The notes beneath the pieces are model-generated. The model worked only from the letters and a program-made list of their open reading frames with translations. It did no database searches and was not told where the DNA came from. 58,761 nt of DNA from Erysipelotrichaceae bacterium OttesenSCG-928-M19. Its GTDB lineage: Bacteria > Bacillota_I > Bacilli_A > JAJDGJ01. Made by a program: the position numbers and the translations under genes. The DNA lies in assembly GCA_030265585.1 (NCBI GenBank), contig JAJDGJ010000003.1:1-58761 (forward strand). The letters are read 5' to 3'. Each line of letters begins with the position of its first letter. Positions within the stretch are counted from its first letter, which is position 1. Shown here in pieces: positions 35,640-43,883 of this stretch.

Positions 35640-36143
35640 ATGAAAAAAGAGTTAGCAGATTTAATTAATAACCAAGTAAACTTTGAGATTTACTCTGCAC
35701 ATATTTATTTAAATATGGCATGTTATTGTGGAGCAGAAGGATTAGAAGGCTTTAGAAATTGGATGAACATTCAATATCAAGAGGAGATGTCACACGCTAA
35801 TAAGTTAATTGACTACCTATTAGATAATGGTTATACTCCAAAAATAACTAATTGGGAAGAGAGTCCTGGAACAGACTATACAAACATTTTAGAAGTTGCT
35901 CAAATCTCTTTAATGCATGAGAAAGTTGTTACAGAAAGATTTAATTATATGATGACTAAAGCTCATGAGTTAGGTGATTATGCAACAATTAATTTATTAA
36001 ATTGGTTCATTGATGAACAAGTTGAAGAAGAAGCAAGTTTCGAAGCAATGATTCAAAAGATAAATATGGTTAAAGATGCTGGATTGTACCTTTTAGACCA
36101 AGAATATGGTGCTCGAACATTTGTCGATAATACTAAGGAATAA
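35640..36143 (+). CDS. ftnA: Non-haem ferritin
   Basis: 167 residues of the FtnA type. Ferroxidase ligands are visible: Glu in NFEIYSAHIYL (about 17), the E-x-x-H pair in YQEEMSHANKL (about 49-53), Glu in MHEKVVTERF and the later E-Q-V-E-E-E helix. It stores iron by oxidising Fe(II) and mineralising it inside a 24-mer cage. AGGAGGAATAATA precedes ATG 35640. It is directly downstream of rnhC, an unusual partner, and is closed by a strong terminator. No Fur box is evident upstream. Confidence 0.95.
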   Translation: MKKELADLINNQVNFEIYSAHIYLNMACYCGAEGLEGFRNWMNIQYQEEMSHANKLIDYLLDNGYTPKITNWEESPGTDYTNILEVAQISLMHEKVVTERFNYMMTKAHELGDYATINLLNWFIDEQVEEEASFEAMIQKINMVKDAGLYLLDQEYGARTFVDNTKE

Positions 36144-36150
36144 ATTATAA

Positions 36151-36178
36151 AAGCAAGTTTTAAAAACTTGCTTTTTTA
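36151..36178. terminator. Bidirectional terminator after ftnA
   Basis: AAGCAAGTTT (36151-36160) and AAACTTGCTT (36164-36173) form a 10-bp stem with three-base loop and T-run. It also overlaps the stop codon of the convergent PHP gene. Confidence 0.9.
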
Positions 36179-37018
36179 TATGCTTTGTTCTCTTATCTTA
36201 TTGTACTCTATTACAAAATCATTAACGCGTTTATTATACTCTTTTAAATCAATGTTTTCAACAATGTTTAATTCTAAATCATAAGCTTGTTGACATGCCA
36301 ACTTATAAGCACTATCACTAATCTGTAATGGTGAATGGGCATCTGAATTGATTACTACCTTAGCATCAAACTTTTTAACTAATTCCCAAAATTCAAGTCG
36401 TGGATATGAATATTCATGTTGATATAATCCTAATCTTTCACCATAGCGAACACCGCCAGCATTATATTCTAGATAAACATCATATTTAATAGCTGCTTTA
36501 ATTAACCTCACTGACTCATCATAACAATTCTCATCAAAGTATTCTAAACTATTCATAAATAAATCAGGATGGGCAACAAATAAGAATAAACCTGTTTTCA
36601 TTGCTTCAATACATTGATCAACATAGTTTTTAATATGTCTTGAACTAAGACGATTTCCATAATAGGTATTAGACTTATGGATATTTCGATAATGTTGTCC
36701 TAAAATTAAATAATCTATTTGATTATTATAAAACATATCAACTAATTGATAGAGTAACTCTCTTTGATACTCAGCTTCAAAACCACGAAGAACAGTTATT
36801 TTGTCTTGATATTTTATCTTTAGGTTTTTTAAATCTTCTAAATAGGAGTTTTTCTCTTCGTACTCCATTCTAAAGGCTGTATTTTTAGTTGGATAAGCTA
36901 TATGATCACTAATTCCTATTATTTGATAGCCGTCCTTAAGTCCTTGTTCAACCATTTCCTGTGCACTACCAAAAGCATGCTTACACAGATAAGTATGAGT
37001 ATGTAAATTATATTTCAT
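36176..37018 (-). CDS. PHP-domain phosphatase, HisK-like histidinol phosphatase
   Basis: 280 residues of the PHP superfamily. Metal-binding motifs are YNLHTHTYLC (HxH), IGISDHIAYP, RGFEAEY, LGQHYRN, FVAHPDLF and VVINSDAHSP, in the order of HisK-type histidinol-phosphatases. No his genes are adjacent, so another phosphomonoester may be the substrate. ATG 37018 is preferred because AAGGA lies upstream at a workable distance and an earlier ATG at 37030 abuts that site. It overlaps the end of queG by 11 bases and is the last gene of the pepF-queG-PHP operon. Confidence 0.85.
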   Translation of the reverse strand: MKYNLHTHTYLCKHAFGSAQEMVEQGLKDGYQIIGISDHIAYPTKNTAFRMEYEEKNSYLEDLKNLKIKYQDKITVLRGFEAEYQRELLYQLVDMFYNNQIDYLILGQHYRNIHKSNTYYGNRLSSRHIKNYVDQCIEAMKTGLFLFVAHPDLFMNSLEYFDENCYDESVRLIKAAIKYDVYLEYNAGGVRYGERLGLYQHEYSYPRLEFWELVKKFDAKVVINSDAHSPLQISDSAYKLACQQAYDLELNIVENIDLKEYNKRVNDFVIEYNKIREQSI

Positions 37019-38024
37019 CAAAATAATCATCCTTTAAAATATATTCAAAAGCTTCTTTAATTAATGGTGAAGTCATCTGTTGTTCGACTTTTCGATATAG
37101 TTGATAAATATCATCATAATTAGTCTTAAGATATGGCTGCAAAGCTAAGATAGCATTCTTTTTCATAATATTATGATTAAGCCAACTAAAAGACTTATCA
37201 TTAAATTGCTGGTGATAATCATTTTTACTTAAAACAATTACTTCACATAAATCAAGATAACCTATTTGTTCCTTAAAAGCAGCTGTATCCTTAACATCAT
37301 CATTAAAAGGACAAATGTTATTACAAATATCACAACCATAAATAACACTATTAATTAATTGTGGCTTAAATAATTCCCTTGATTGGGTTAAATAAGCCAG
37401 ACAGCTTTTATAATCTAATTCATAGTTATTCAAGCTGTTTGTTGGACAACTAAGCTCACATAATTGACAAGTACCACATTTACTTTCAATAAGTTGTGGT
37501 TGCTCAAAATTTACTTCTAAATCGCAGACAATTGTTCCATAAAATACTTCAGAGCCATATTTCTCATTGATTATCATACTATTTTTTCCATAAAAACCAT
37601 TACCACAAAGATAAGCAAAATAGCGATCATCTAATATTTTAGTATCACAAGAATAAAAATATTCTAAATCAGCTTTCTCTTTTTTTAAATAATTAACTAT
37701 TTCATCTAATTTAGCATAAATAAGTTGATGATAGTCTTGGCCATAGCTTGCTTTTGAAAAATGACCAATCATTTTTTTAGTAGTAGAAATATTTTTTTGG
37801 TGATAAGATAAGCCCACTGAAATAATCAACTGTGGGTTACTGACTACTTTAGCAACATTTATATAATCTTGATAAGGCAAGTTTTTACGTATTAAAAGTT
37901 TATGATTAAAATATTGTTTTTCGATTTTCAAAAGATATTCATCGTCGATTAAACAATGTGAAAAGCCGACTATCTCAAATCCCAAAGCATGACAATAATT
38001 AGCTATTTGCTGACTTGTTAACAT
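37008..38024 (-). CDS. queG: Epoxyqueuosine reductase
   Basis: 338 residues. The N-terminal half contains the cobalamin-binding QueG domain (residue 1 to about 170). It is followed by two 4Fe-4S motifs, CGTCQLCELSCPTNSL and CDICNNICPFN, and a shorter HEAT-like tail. It makes the last step of queuosine synthesis in tRNA and depends on cobalamin, which links it to the cobalamin riboswitch found about 9 kb away. Its start overlaps the pepF stop by 7 bases. The tail is slightly shorter than in long QueG proteins, but all cluster cysteines are present. Confidence 0.92.
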   Translation of the reverse strand: MLTSQQIANYCHALGFEIVGFSHCLIDDEYLLKIEKQYFNHKLLIRKNLPYQDYINVAKVVSNPQLIISVGLSYHQKNISTTKKMIGHFSKASYGQDYHQLIYAKLDEIVNYLKKEKADLEYFYSCDTKILDDRYFAYLCGNGFYGKNSMIINEKYGSEVFYGTIVCDLEVNFEQPQLIESKCGTCQLCELSCPTNSLNNYELDYKSCLAYLTQSRELFKPQLINSVIYGCDICNNICPFNDDVKDTAAFKEQIGYLDLCEVIVLSKNDYHQQFNDKSFSWLNHNIMKKNAILALQPYLKTNYDDIYQLYRKVEQQMTSPLIKEAFEYILKDDYFDEI

Positions 38025-39787
38025 TGTTTAAAATCTTCAATTGTTTGTTGATAGACTTGCATTGCTTTAGCAAAAATAGCACTGTCTTCTAGGTTTATAT
38101 CTAAAATTTTTAAAGCTTCTAGAGGATAAACTGAGTCGCCAGCTTTTAAAAATGATAGATACTTATCAATAATATTGGCTTCATTATTTAAGATACGATC
38201 AACTATATTAATTGAAACACTAAAACTTGTCGCATATTGATATACATAGTAATTGTAATAAAAATGTGGTATTCGTGACCATTCATACTTAATTAAATCA
38301 TCGACAACAATACTATCACCAAAATATTGTTTATTTATTTTAAAATATAATTCATTTAGTACTTCATTGCTTAACTCCTCATTATGTTCAACCAGAAGAT
38401 GTGATTCTAATTCAAAACGTGCAAACATTGTTTGTCTAATCATTGTTGTTCTAAATTGTTCTAATAAGTAATTATAAAGATACTTTTTAGTGTTTTTATC
38501 TGTAGTGTTGTTCAATAAATAATTAATTAAAATTAATTCGTTAACTGTACTTGCTACCTCAGCAATAAAAATCTTATAGTTAGCATTTTGATACGGATTA
38601 TTCTTATTCGCAAAATAACTATGAATTGAATGTCCTAATTCATGAGCTAATGTAAAAACATCATTTAATTCATCATGGTAATTTAATAAAATATATGGAT
38701 CACTTAAGTAAGAACCACCTGAATAAGCACCGCTTCTTTTACCTTTATTCTCATAGACATCAATCCAACGATTATTTAAAGCATCATTTAAAACACTTAG
38801 ATATTCATCATTAAAAATAGCTAAAGCTTCTAAGACTAATTCTTTAGCAGATTCATATGAGTATTTTTGTTCAACATCAGCAACCATAGTTGTATAAACA
38901 TCATATAAATGTAATTCATCTAGCTGTAATTCATTTTGTCTTAATTTCATATATTCATGATTGATAGCTAAATTATTTTCAACTGTCTCCAATAAATTAT
39001 AATATATTTTCTCTGCTATTTTATTAGGTTCTAAAGCTTGTTGTAAGGTAGATTGATAACTTCTATTTTTCATCGTTACGACACTCTCTTTTAACTCATT
39101 GATATAGTTAGTCGCTAAAGTTTGATTAAAGCTCTTATATGAGTGTAATAGTGCTTCAAAAGCTGATTTTCTTAATACTCTATCACTACTTCTAATATAA
39201 TTCGCATAGCTTCCTTCACTTAATTCATGCTCATTGCCATCAGCATCAACAGCATTAGAAAATTGTAAGTCTGAATTTGTAAAGGCACTAAACAATTGAT
39301 AAGCAGCCGAACTAGTTAAATTATATGTTGAAATAATTTTTTCTTCTTTATCACTTAAATAACGTTTTTTATTATGAATAATATTTGAAATTGTTTTATG
39401 ATAATCTTGATATTTTTCTTCACCGATAATTTCATTTAAGATTTTTGTATCCACTTTAGAAATTTTAGGAATCAAAAATGATATCTCAATCATTAAATTA
39501 TTATATTCACCTTTAACCTTATTAAAGATAGCGATATATTGATCATTAGTAAAATCAGTATCTTGTTGGTGAGAAAAATAAACATAAATATTTTCAATTT
39601 TGATTGCTAATTCAAAATATAATGCTAACGCATCAACAATCATTTGTTTATCAAACTCAATATTTTGATACTCTTTGATTTTATTAGCTAATTCAAAACA
39701 AGTAGCTAAATCTTTTTCTAAGTTCTCTGGATTATACATTCTTTCTAAATCCCAAGTATTCTTTTTTAATTGTTCATGACGTTCCAT
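38018..39787 (-). CDS. pepF: Oligoendopeptidase F, M3 metallopeptidase
   Basis: 589 residues with the zinc motif LAHELGHSIHSYFA (HExxH type, about residue 385) and the downstream zinc Glu in FIAEVASTVNE. The N-terminal helical half matches the PepF prolidase-like bundle, including NTWDLERMY at the start. It hydrolyses oligopeptides of about 7-17 residues in the cytoplasm. TTAGGAGGTAAAAT precedes ATG 39787. It leads the pepF-queG-PHP operon with overlapping genes. No peptide transporter is adjacent. Confidence 0.94.
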   Translation of the reverse strand: MERHEQLKKNTWDLERMYNPENLEKDLATCFELANKIKEYQNIEFDKQMIVDALALYFELAIKIENIYVYFSHQQDTDFTNDQYIAIFNKVKGEYNNLMIEISFLIPKISKVDTKILNEIIGEEKYQDYHKTISNIIHNKKRYLSDKEEKIISTYNLTSSAAYQLFSAFTNSDLQFSNAVDADGNEHELSEGSYANYIRSSDRVLRKSAFEALLHSYKSFNQTLATNYINELKESVVTMKNRSYQSTLQQALEPNKIAEKIYYNLLETVENNLAINHEYMKLRQNELQLDELHLYDVYTTMVADVEQKYSYESAKELVLEALAIFNDEYLSVLNDALNNRWIDVYENKGKRSGAYSGGSYLSDPYILLNYHDELNDVFTLAHELGHSIHSYFANKNNPYQNANYKIFIAEVASTVNELILINYLLNNTTDKNTKKYLYNYLLEQFRTTMIRQTMFARFELESHLLVEHNEELSNEVLNELYFKINKQYFGDSIVVDDLIKYEWSRIPHFYYNYYVYQYATSFSVSINIVDRILNNEANIIDKYLSFLKAGDSVYPLEALKILDINLEDSAIFAKAMQVYQQTIEDFKQC

Positions 39788-39824
39788 ATTTTACCTCCTA
39801 AGTTAAAATAGAATGGTTACCATT

Positions 39825-42050
39825 CTATTTTCTAACTTTTATTTTAATTGCTTTACCTAATTTACCCTTAGTTGAATAAGTTTTTTTGTATGTACGATTA
39901 GCCTTACCTTTTTTATAATAAGTACTATAACGAGTTGCTTTGTTTTTACTAGTTGATGCTAATTTACCATTTACATAATTCCACTCCATTTTATGAGTGA
40001 TTTTACCATTTGAATATTTTAAACGTTTTTGATAAGTTTTTTTCTTATCTTTATAACTATAAGAATTAATTTGTTTAACAGCACCTTTAGTTGTATATAA
40101 ATAAGTTTGCTTTACTTTACCGGCACTATAATTATAAATATATGATTGTTGAGCCATACTACCTTTAAATCGAACTTTTACTGGATAAGAAGTCGTTCTT
40201 GTATACTGTCTTGTTTTAGGATTAAATGCCTTATTTCCTACATAATAATATTCGTTTTTATTACCTGAACGTTGCATTCTAAGTCGATTACTACTAACTT
40301 TAATTGCTGCAATTTTATCATTTAAAGGATTAACTTTAGTAAATTTATTGGCTTTACTAGTATAACTTCTTTGTCCATAATTATTTGCTCCTGAACTATA
40401 GACATTACCAGAAGTACATAATACATAAATATTAGTATTATTATATCTAACAACTTGTTTAATTACTTCACCTTTTGGCAGTAACGTATTTAGATTAATT
40501 CGATTAGCTTTTGCTAGTGTTGCAGTTTTACCATTTCCTAATTGACCTAAATTATTTTTACCCCAAATATAATGTACTGAACCAACTTTTTCATACTCAA
40601 TAACCGTCTTATCAGCACTTGAAGAAGTATTTGAGTTATTAACAACCGTGTTAGTTACATATACTTTTGATTTTGGAATATAAACTGATCCTGAATTAGG
40701 ACTTGAATCCTTTTGAATACGATAGTATGATCCTGATGTTCCTAAAATAATAACAGTTGAACCATTTTTTTCGTAGTAATATGGAGATTTCGCTGAAGTT
40801 GATGCACTTGCATAAACTTTAGTATATTCATTACTTAAAACACCATCAGTTGCTGATTTACCTGAATTAATGATTCCAATTTTAAGACGATTTTTATCAA
40901 CATTACCTGCCAATTCATCAACACGACGATAATTATAGGCGTTTTTATATCCCCAATGTGGATCAGATGCATATTTAACATTTGCACCAGCTTTTTTATT
41001 TCCTAAATGAGTTCCATGACCACCAATAGCACTAGCTGGATTAGCATAGCTTCCAGACATATTTGAATAGTATTTAGCAATCGCAGTTGCCATTGAACTA
41101 TATCTTGTTGCTGAGTTAGGGCAACTATCATAAGCACCCCAACCAAAAGGATTATTGTAATGACGTGCTAAATTTGAAGTTCCATTTGCTGATTCATTTA
41201 GCATTATTCCATAAAGCATTCCAGCATTTACTTGATAAGTACTTTGTTGTCCTGTAAAGCTTGATCCCTTTTTATAGACATTTGAATAATAACCATTATA
41301 TTTACTAGTGAAAGACGAAAGTCCCGCACAAGAACGTGAAAATGTTTTTGTTTGAGTAAATTTCTGTGCTGCATTTGATTGCTTTTGAACTAAGTATTTA
41401 TCTAAAGCACTTGTTGATACTTTTGAAACTGAACGCATCGGTACATATTGATAATAATCATAGTAAGGATTACTAGCATTTGCAGCTCTCGTTCTTACTT
41501 TCTTTTTATAATCGCCAACCATTGTATTATAGTTAGTATAATAATAAATACCATCATATGAATAATATACAGTATTGTTCTTTAAACCTTTCGGTACATC
41601 AGTATAACCTATATTATAAGTAATATAGTTACCATAGACTAATGCAAAATACATTTTGTTACCTACTACTTGATAACGTGACACATCTAAACCACTAAGA
41701 GATTTTCCTCCAGTCGAAAAAGAAAAATATGGTATTGAGCTAACTTTTTTGGCTTTAGCTCCGCCACCTTTAAAACATGCTCCACCTTTCTTGATCCATC
41801 CCTCAACACCTGAAACCATTATTTTATAATAGTTTGTTGTTGAAGCTAAAAGTGGTACATCTCTTTGATACAATGGATTAATATATGTTAAAACTTGCTT
41901 ACCATCAGATTTAGCGTAAACATTACATGTTGTATTACTGTTGCTTAAAACTAACATTGTTTCATCAGCAGCAAAGACATTATTTGGTTTACTAATAAGT
42001 AAGATAGTAAACAAAAATAATAGACTAGATAATCTTATTACTTTCTTCAC
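39825..42050 (-). CDS. Secreted glucosaminidase with SH3, RCC1-like and basic repeat domains
   Basis: 741 residues beginning with a signal peptide (cleavage near AFA-AD, residue 28). An SH3-like domain lies at about 35-95. A glucosaminidase domain is around 270-390, with LYGIMLNESANGTSNLARHY (candidate catalytic Glu), NNPFGWGAYDSCP and GKKAGANVKYASDPHWGYK-like strings. A second SH3-like stretch is about 405-465. Then come RCC1-type repeats (HYIWGKNNLGQLGNG, VYSSGANNYGQRS) around 480-600 and a very basic tail (about 610-741) of KTYQKRLKYSNGKITHK-type repeats resembling YwqK/MORN-variant motifs. It probably cuts peptidoglycan and binds the wall or another polymer. Confidence 0.8.
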   Translation of the reverse strand: MKKVIRLSSLLFLFTILLISKPNNVFAADETMLVLSNSNTTCNVYAKSDGKQVLTYINPLYQRDVPLLASTTNYYKIMVSGVEGWIKKGGACFKGGGAKAKKVSSIPYFSFSTGGKSLSGLDVSRYQVVGNKMYFALVYGNYITYNIGYTDVPKGLKNNTVYYSYDGIYYYTNYNTMVGDYKKKVRTRAANASNPYYDYYQYVPMRSVSKVSTSALDKYLVQKQSNAAQKFTQTKTFSRSCAGLSSFTSKYNGYYSNVYKKGSSFTGQQSTYQVNAGMLYGIMLNESANGTSNLARHYNNPFGWGAYDSCPNSATRYSSMATAIAKYYSNMSGSYANPASAIGGHGTHLGNKKAGANVKYASDPHWGYKNAYNYRRVDELAGNVDKNRLKIGIINSGKSATDGVLSNEYTKVYASASTSAKSPYYYEKNGSTVIILGTSGSYYRIQKDSSPNSGSVYIPKSKVYVTNTVVNNSNTSSSADKTVIEYEKVGSVHYIWGKNNLGQLGNGKTATLAKANRINLNTLLPKGEVIKQVVRYNNTNIYVLCTSGNVYSSGANNYGQRSYTSKANKFTKVNPLNDKIAAIKVSSNRLRMQRSGNKNEYYYVGNKAFNPKTRQYTRTTSYPVKVRFKGSMAQQSYIYNYSAGKVKQTYLYTTKGAVKQINSYSYKDKKKTYQKRLKYSNGKITHKMEWNYVNGKLASTSKNKATRYSTYYKKGKANRTYKKTYSTKGKLGKAIKIKVRK

Positions 42051-42068
42051 AGTATCACCTCGTGGATT

Positions 42069-42098
42069 ATTATATCATATAATCATGCATTATCTCAA
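42069..42098 (-). promoter_or_regulatory. Promoter of the glucosaminidase gene
   Basis: TTGAGA (42093-42098) and TATAAT (42069-42074) on the minus strand have an 18-bp spacer, about 20 bases before the start codon of the gene. Confidence 0.6.
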
Positions 42099-42134
42099 AA
42101 ACATTCATTTACCATACATAAAGAATGTAATATA

Positions 42135-42160
42135 AAAGAGATAATAATTATTATCTCTTT
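42135..42160. repeat. 26-bp perfect palindrome, terminator or operator
   Basis: AAAGAGATAATAA (42135-42147) and TTATTATCTCTTT (42148-42160) are exact reverse complements with no spacer. It lies between tatD and the glucosaminidase gene. As RNA it folds into a hairpin that could end the tag-tatD transcript, but there is no clear T-run. As DNA it lies 37 bp upstream of the glucosaminidase -35. Confidence 0.6.
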
Positions 42161-42216
42161 ACTTAATACAAAAATCTTTTACATCTTTAATAACTTATTG
42201 CTATAAAGTTTACTTG

Positions 42217-42999
42217 TTAACTAATATTAAAAAACTTGCAAGCATTATCATAGGTCTTTTCAATTACCTCAGTTTCAGTTATCTCTTTTAGTTGAGCAAT
42301 TTCTTTGGCTACGTAATAACAGTACTCGGGATAATTAGTTTTCCCTCGATATGGTACTGGTGTCAAATATGGACAATCAGTCTCAATTAACAATTTATCT
42401 AAAGGTATTTCTTTGGCTACTTCCTTAGTTTTTCGAGCATTAGAAAAGGTAATAACACCAGATATAGAAATCATCATATTTAATTTAATGAATTCTTTTG
42501 CCATATCTAATGAAGACGAATAAGAATGCATAATACCACCAATACTAGAGATATCTTCCTGTTTTAAAATATCAAAAGTATCTTTGGTAGCTTCACGGTT
42601 ATGAATAATAATTGGTTTACTCTTTCTTTTTGCCATTCTTATTTGATTTATAAAAAACTCCTTTTGTTTTTCAGGTTTAACAGTATCCCAGTGATAATCT
42701 AAACCAATCTCTCCTAAAGCTACTACACAGGGTTCATCTAGCATATTTTCTAAGCGCTCTAAATCAGCTTGACTAACTCCATTACAATCATTTGGATGAA
42801 TTCCTATAGCTGCATAAATTATCCCTGGAAAACGATAAGCTAAATCAATTGCTTGAAGACTTGTTTCCATATTATAACCGATACAAACCATCTTACTAAT
42901 GCCACCAGCAAGTGCCTTTTTTACAATATTATCAATATCTTTAATAAATGGTTTACCATTTAAATGAACGTGGGTATCAAATAACATTCCCTTTTCCAT
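42217..42999 (-). CDS. tatD: TatD-family DNase/deoxyribonuclease
   Basis: 260 residues of the amidohydrolase-type TatD family. Motifs are LFDTHVHLN (HxH), GEIGLDYHWD, PIIIHNREA, GIMHSYSSS, IETDCPYLTP and the final FNIS. It is a metal-dependent 3'-5' exonuclease acting on DNA or RNA, with additional roles proposed in D-aminoacyl-tRNA or oxidised-DNA repair. ATG 42999 is chosen because AAAGGAG lies 11 bases upstream; a closer in-frame ATG follows it. It overlaps the end of the tag gene by 23 bases, so both belong to a small DNA-maintenance operon. Confidence 0.93.
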   Translation of the reverse strand: MEKGMLFDTHVHLNGKPFIKDIDNIVKKALAGGISKMVCIGYNMETSLQAIDLAYRFPGIIYAAIGIHPNDCNGVSQADLERLENMLDEPCVVALGEIGLDYHWDTVKPEKQKEFFINQIRMAKRKSKPIIIHNREATKDTFDILKQEDISSIGGIMHSYSSSLDMAKEFIKLNMMISISGVITFSNARKTKEVAKEIPLDKLLIETDCPYLTPVPYRGKTNYPEYCYYVAKEIAQLKEITETEVIEKTYDNACKFFNIS

Positions 43000-43498
43000 A
43001 TCTATAACAACTCCTTTCATGACCTTCAACTAGTCCCAAAGCACAATATAGTGATTCAATTGTTGAAGGACCAATAAATTTAAATCCCATTTTCTTGTAA
43101 GCTTTAGCACAGGCTAAATAATCTTGTTGATACTTTTTATAATTAAATAAAATATAATCTTTTAAATCAATTTGTTTTTGTACAATTAACTGCGCATTAT
43201 TAATGATGGCTATAATTTTTAATCGATTACGTACAATATCACTAGCTTCCATTAACTCACTAATGTTTTTTTCATTCATTTTAGCAACTTCTTCAAGAAT
43301 AAAATTATTAAATCGTTTATTGAAATTCGCTCTTTTATCTAAAATGACTTTCCAACTTAAACCTGATTGCATCAATTCAAGCGATAACAATTCAAATAAT
43401 TTATCATTATCATCTACCATTATACCATATTCATTATCGTGATATTCAATCATTACTTGATCACTTTCATTACTTGCCCAAGAACATCTTTTCATCAT
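42977..43498 (-). CDS. tag: DNA-3-methyladenine glycosylase I
   Basis: 173 residues. The signature KRCSWASN at the start, IEYHDNEYG (Tag normally has YHDxEWG; here the Trp is Tyr), the LMQSGLSWKVIL helix and the C-terminal zinc ligands in HERSC are present, so the zinc-snap fold is complete. It removes 3-methyladenine from DNA. ATG at 43498 or 43495 both follow AAGAGG. Its stop codon is TGA, the only one among the 53 genes in this window. It overlaps tatD. Confidence 0.94.
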   Translation of the reverse strand: MMKRCSWASNESDQVMIEYHDNEYGIMVDDNDKLFELLSLELMQSGLSWKVILDKRANFNKRFNNFILEEVAKMNEKNISELMEASDIVRNRLKIIAIINNAQLIVQKQIDLKDYILFNYKKYQQDYLACAKAYKKMGFKFIGPSTIESLYCALGLVEGHERSCYRYGKGNVI

Positions 43499-43513
43499 TA
43501 ATACCTCTTAAAC

Positions 43514-43534
43514 AAAAACAGCCTGTAGGCTGTT
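43514..43534 (-). terminator. Terminator of rpmE
   Basis: AACAGCC (43517-43523) pairs with GGCTGTT (43528-43534) around a four-base loop. A-residues on the plus strand give the T-run on the transcript. Confidence 0.85.
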
Positions 43535-43535
43535 C

Positions 43536-43745
43536 TTATTTTTCTTCTTTGTTGTATTTTTGTTTAAACTTCTCAACACGACCAGCAGCACTTGCAAATC
43601 TTTGTCTTCCTGTATAAAATGGATGACAGTTTGAACAAGTATCAACTTTTATATCTTCAATTGTTGATCCAGTTTCAAATGTTGTATCACATGTTGTACA
43701 TGTAACAGTTGTTTGTTTATAATCTGGATGAATTCCTTTTTTCAT
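43536..43745 (-). CDS. rpmE: 50S ribosomal protein L31 (zinc form)
   Basis: 69 residues with the zinc ribbon TCTTCDTTF and [11 protein letters not shown] (two CxxC pairs), so it is the C+ form rather than the zinc-free YtiA type. It sits in the central protuberance of the 50S subunit. The gene is monocistronic, with its own near-consensus promoter and a leader hairpin just upstream of the ribosome site. A rho or prfA gene, often adjacent elsewhere, is absent. Confidence 0.97.
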   Translation of the reverse strand: MKKGIHPDYKQTTVTCTTCDTTFETGSTIEDIKVDTCSNCHPFYTGRQRFASAAGRVEKFKQKYNKEEK

Positions 43746-43800
43746 TTAGTATCGCTCCTTCCGCCATTGCATCTTTGTGCAATGATAAGTTACCTCAACT
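43746..43800 (-). ncRNA. rpmE leader hairpin, candidate L31 leader
   Basis: On the minus strand CATTGCA/TGCAATG (43778-43784 and 43765-43771) forms a perfect 7-bp stem with a 6-base loop directly before the AAGGAG ribosome site. Ribosomal L31 leaders are known in Firmicutes and act as autoregulatory binding sites. Assignment to that class is inference. Confidence 0.4.
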
Positions 43801-43830
43801 ATTATATCATAATAAGTTTATGAAAAGCAA
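43801..43830 (-). promoter_or_regulatory. rpmE promoter
   Basis: TTGCTT (43825-43830) and TATAAT (43801-43806) on the minus strand, spacer 18 bp. Confidence 0.75.
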
Positions 43831-43883
43831 CTATTTAAGTAAAATAACTAAGCACTATTTTTATACTAACACAATTAATTATT

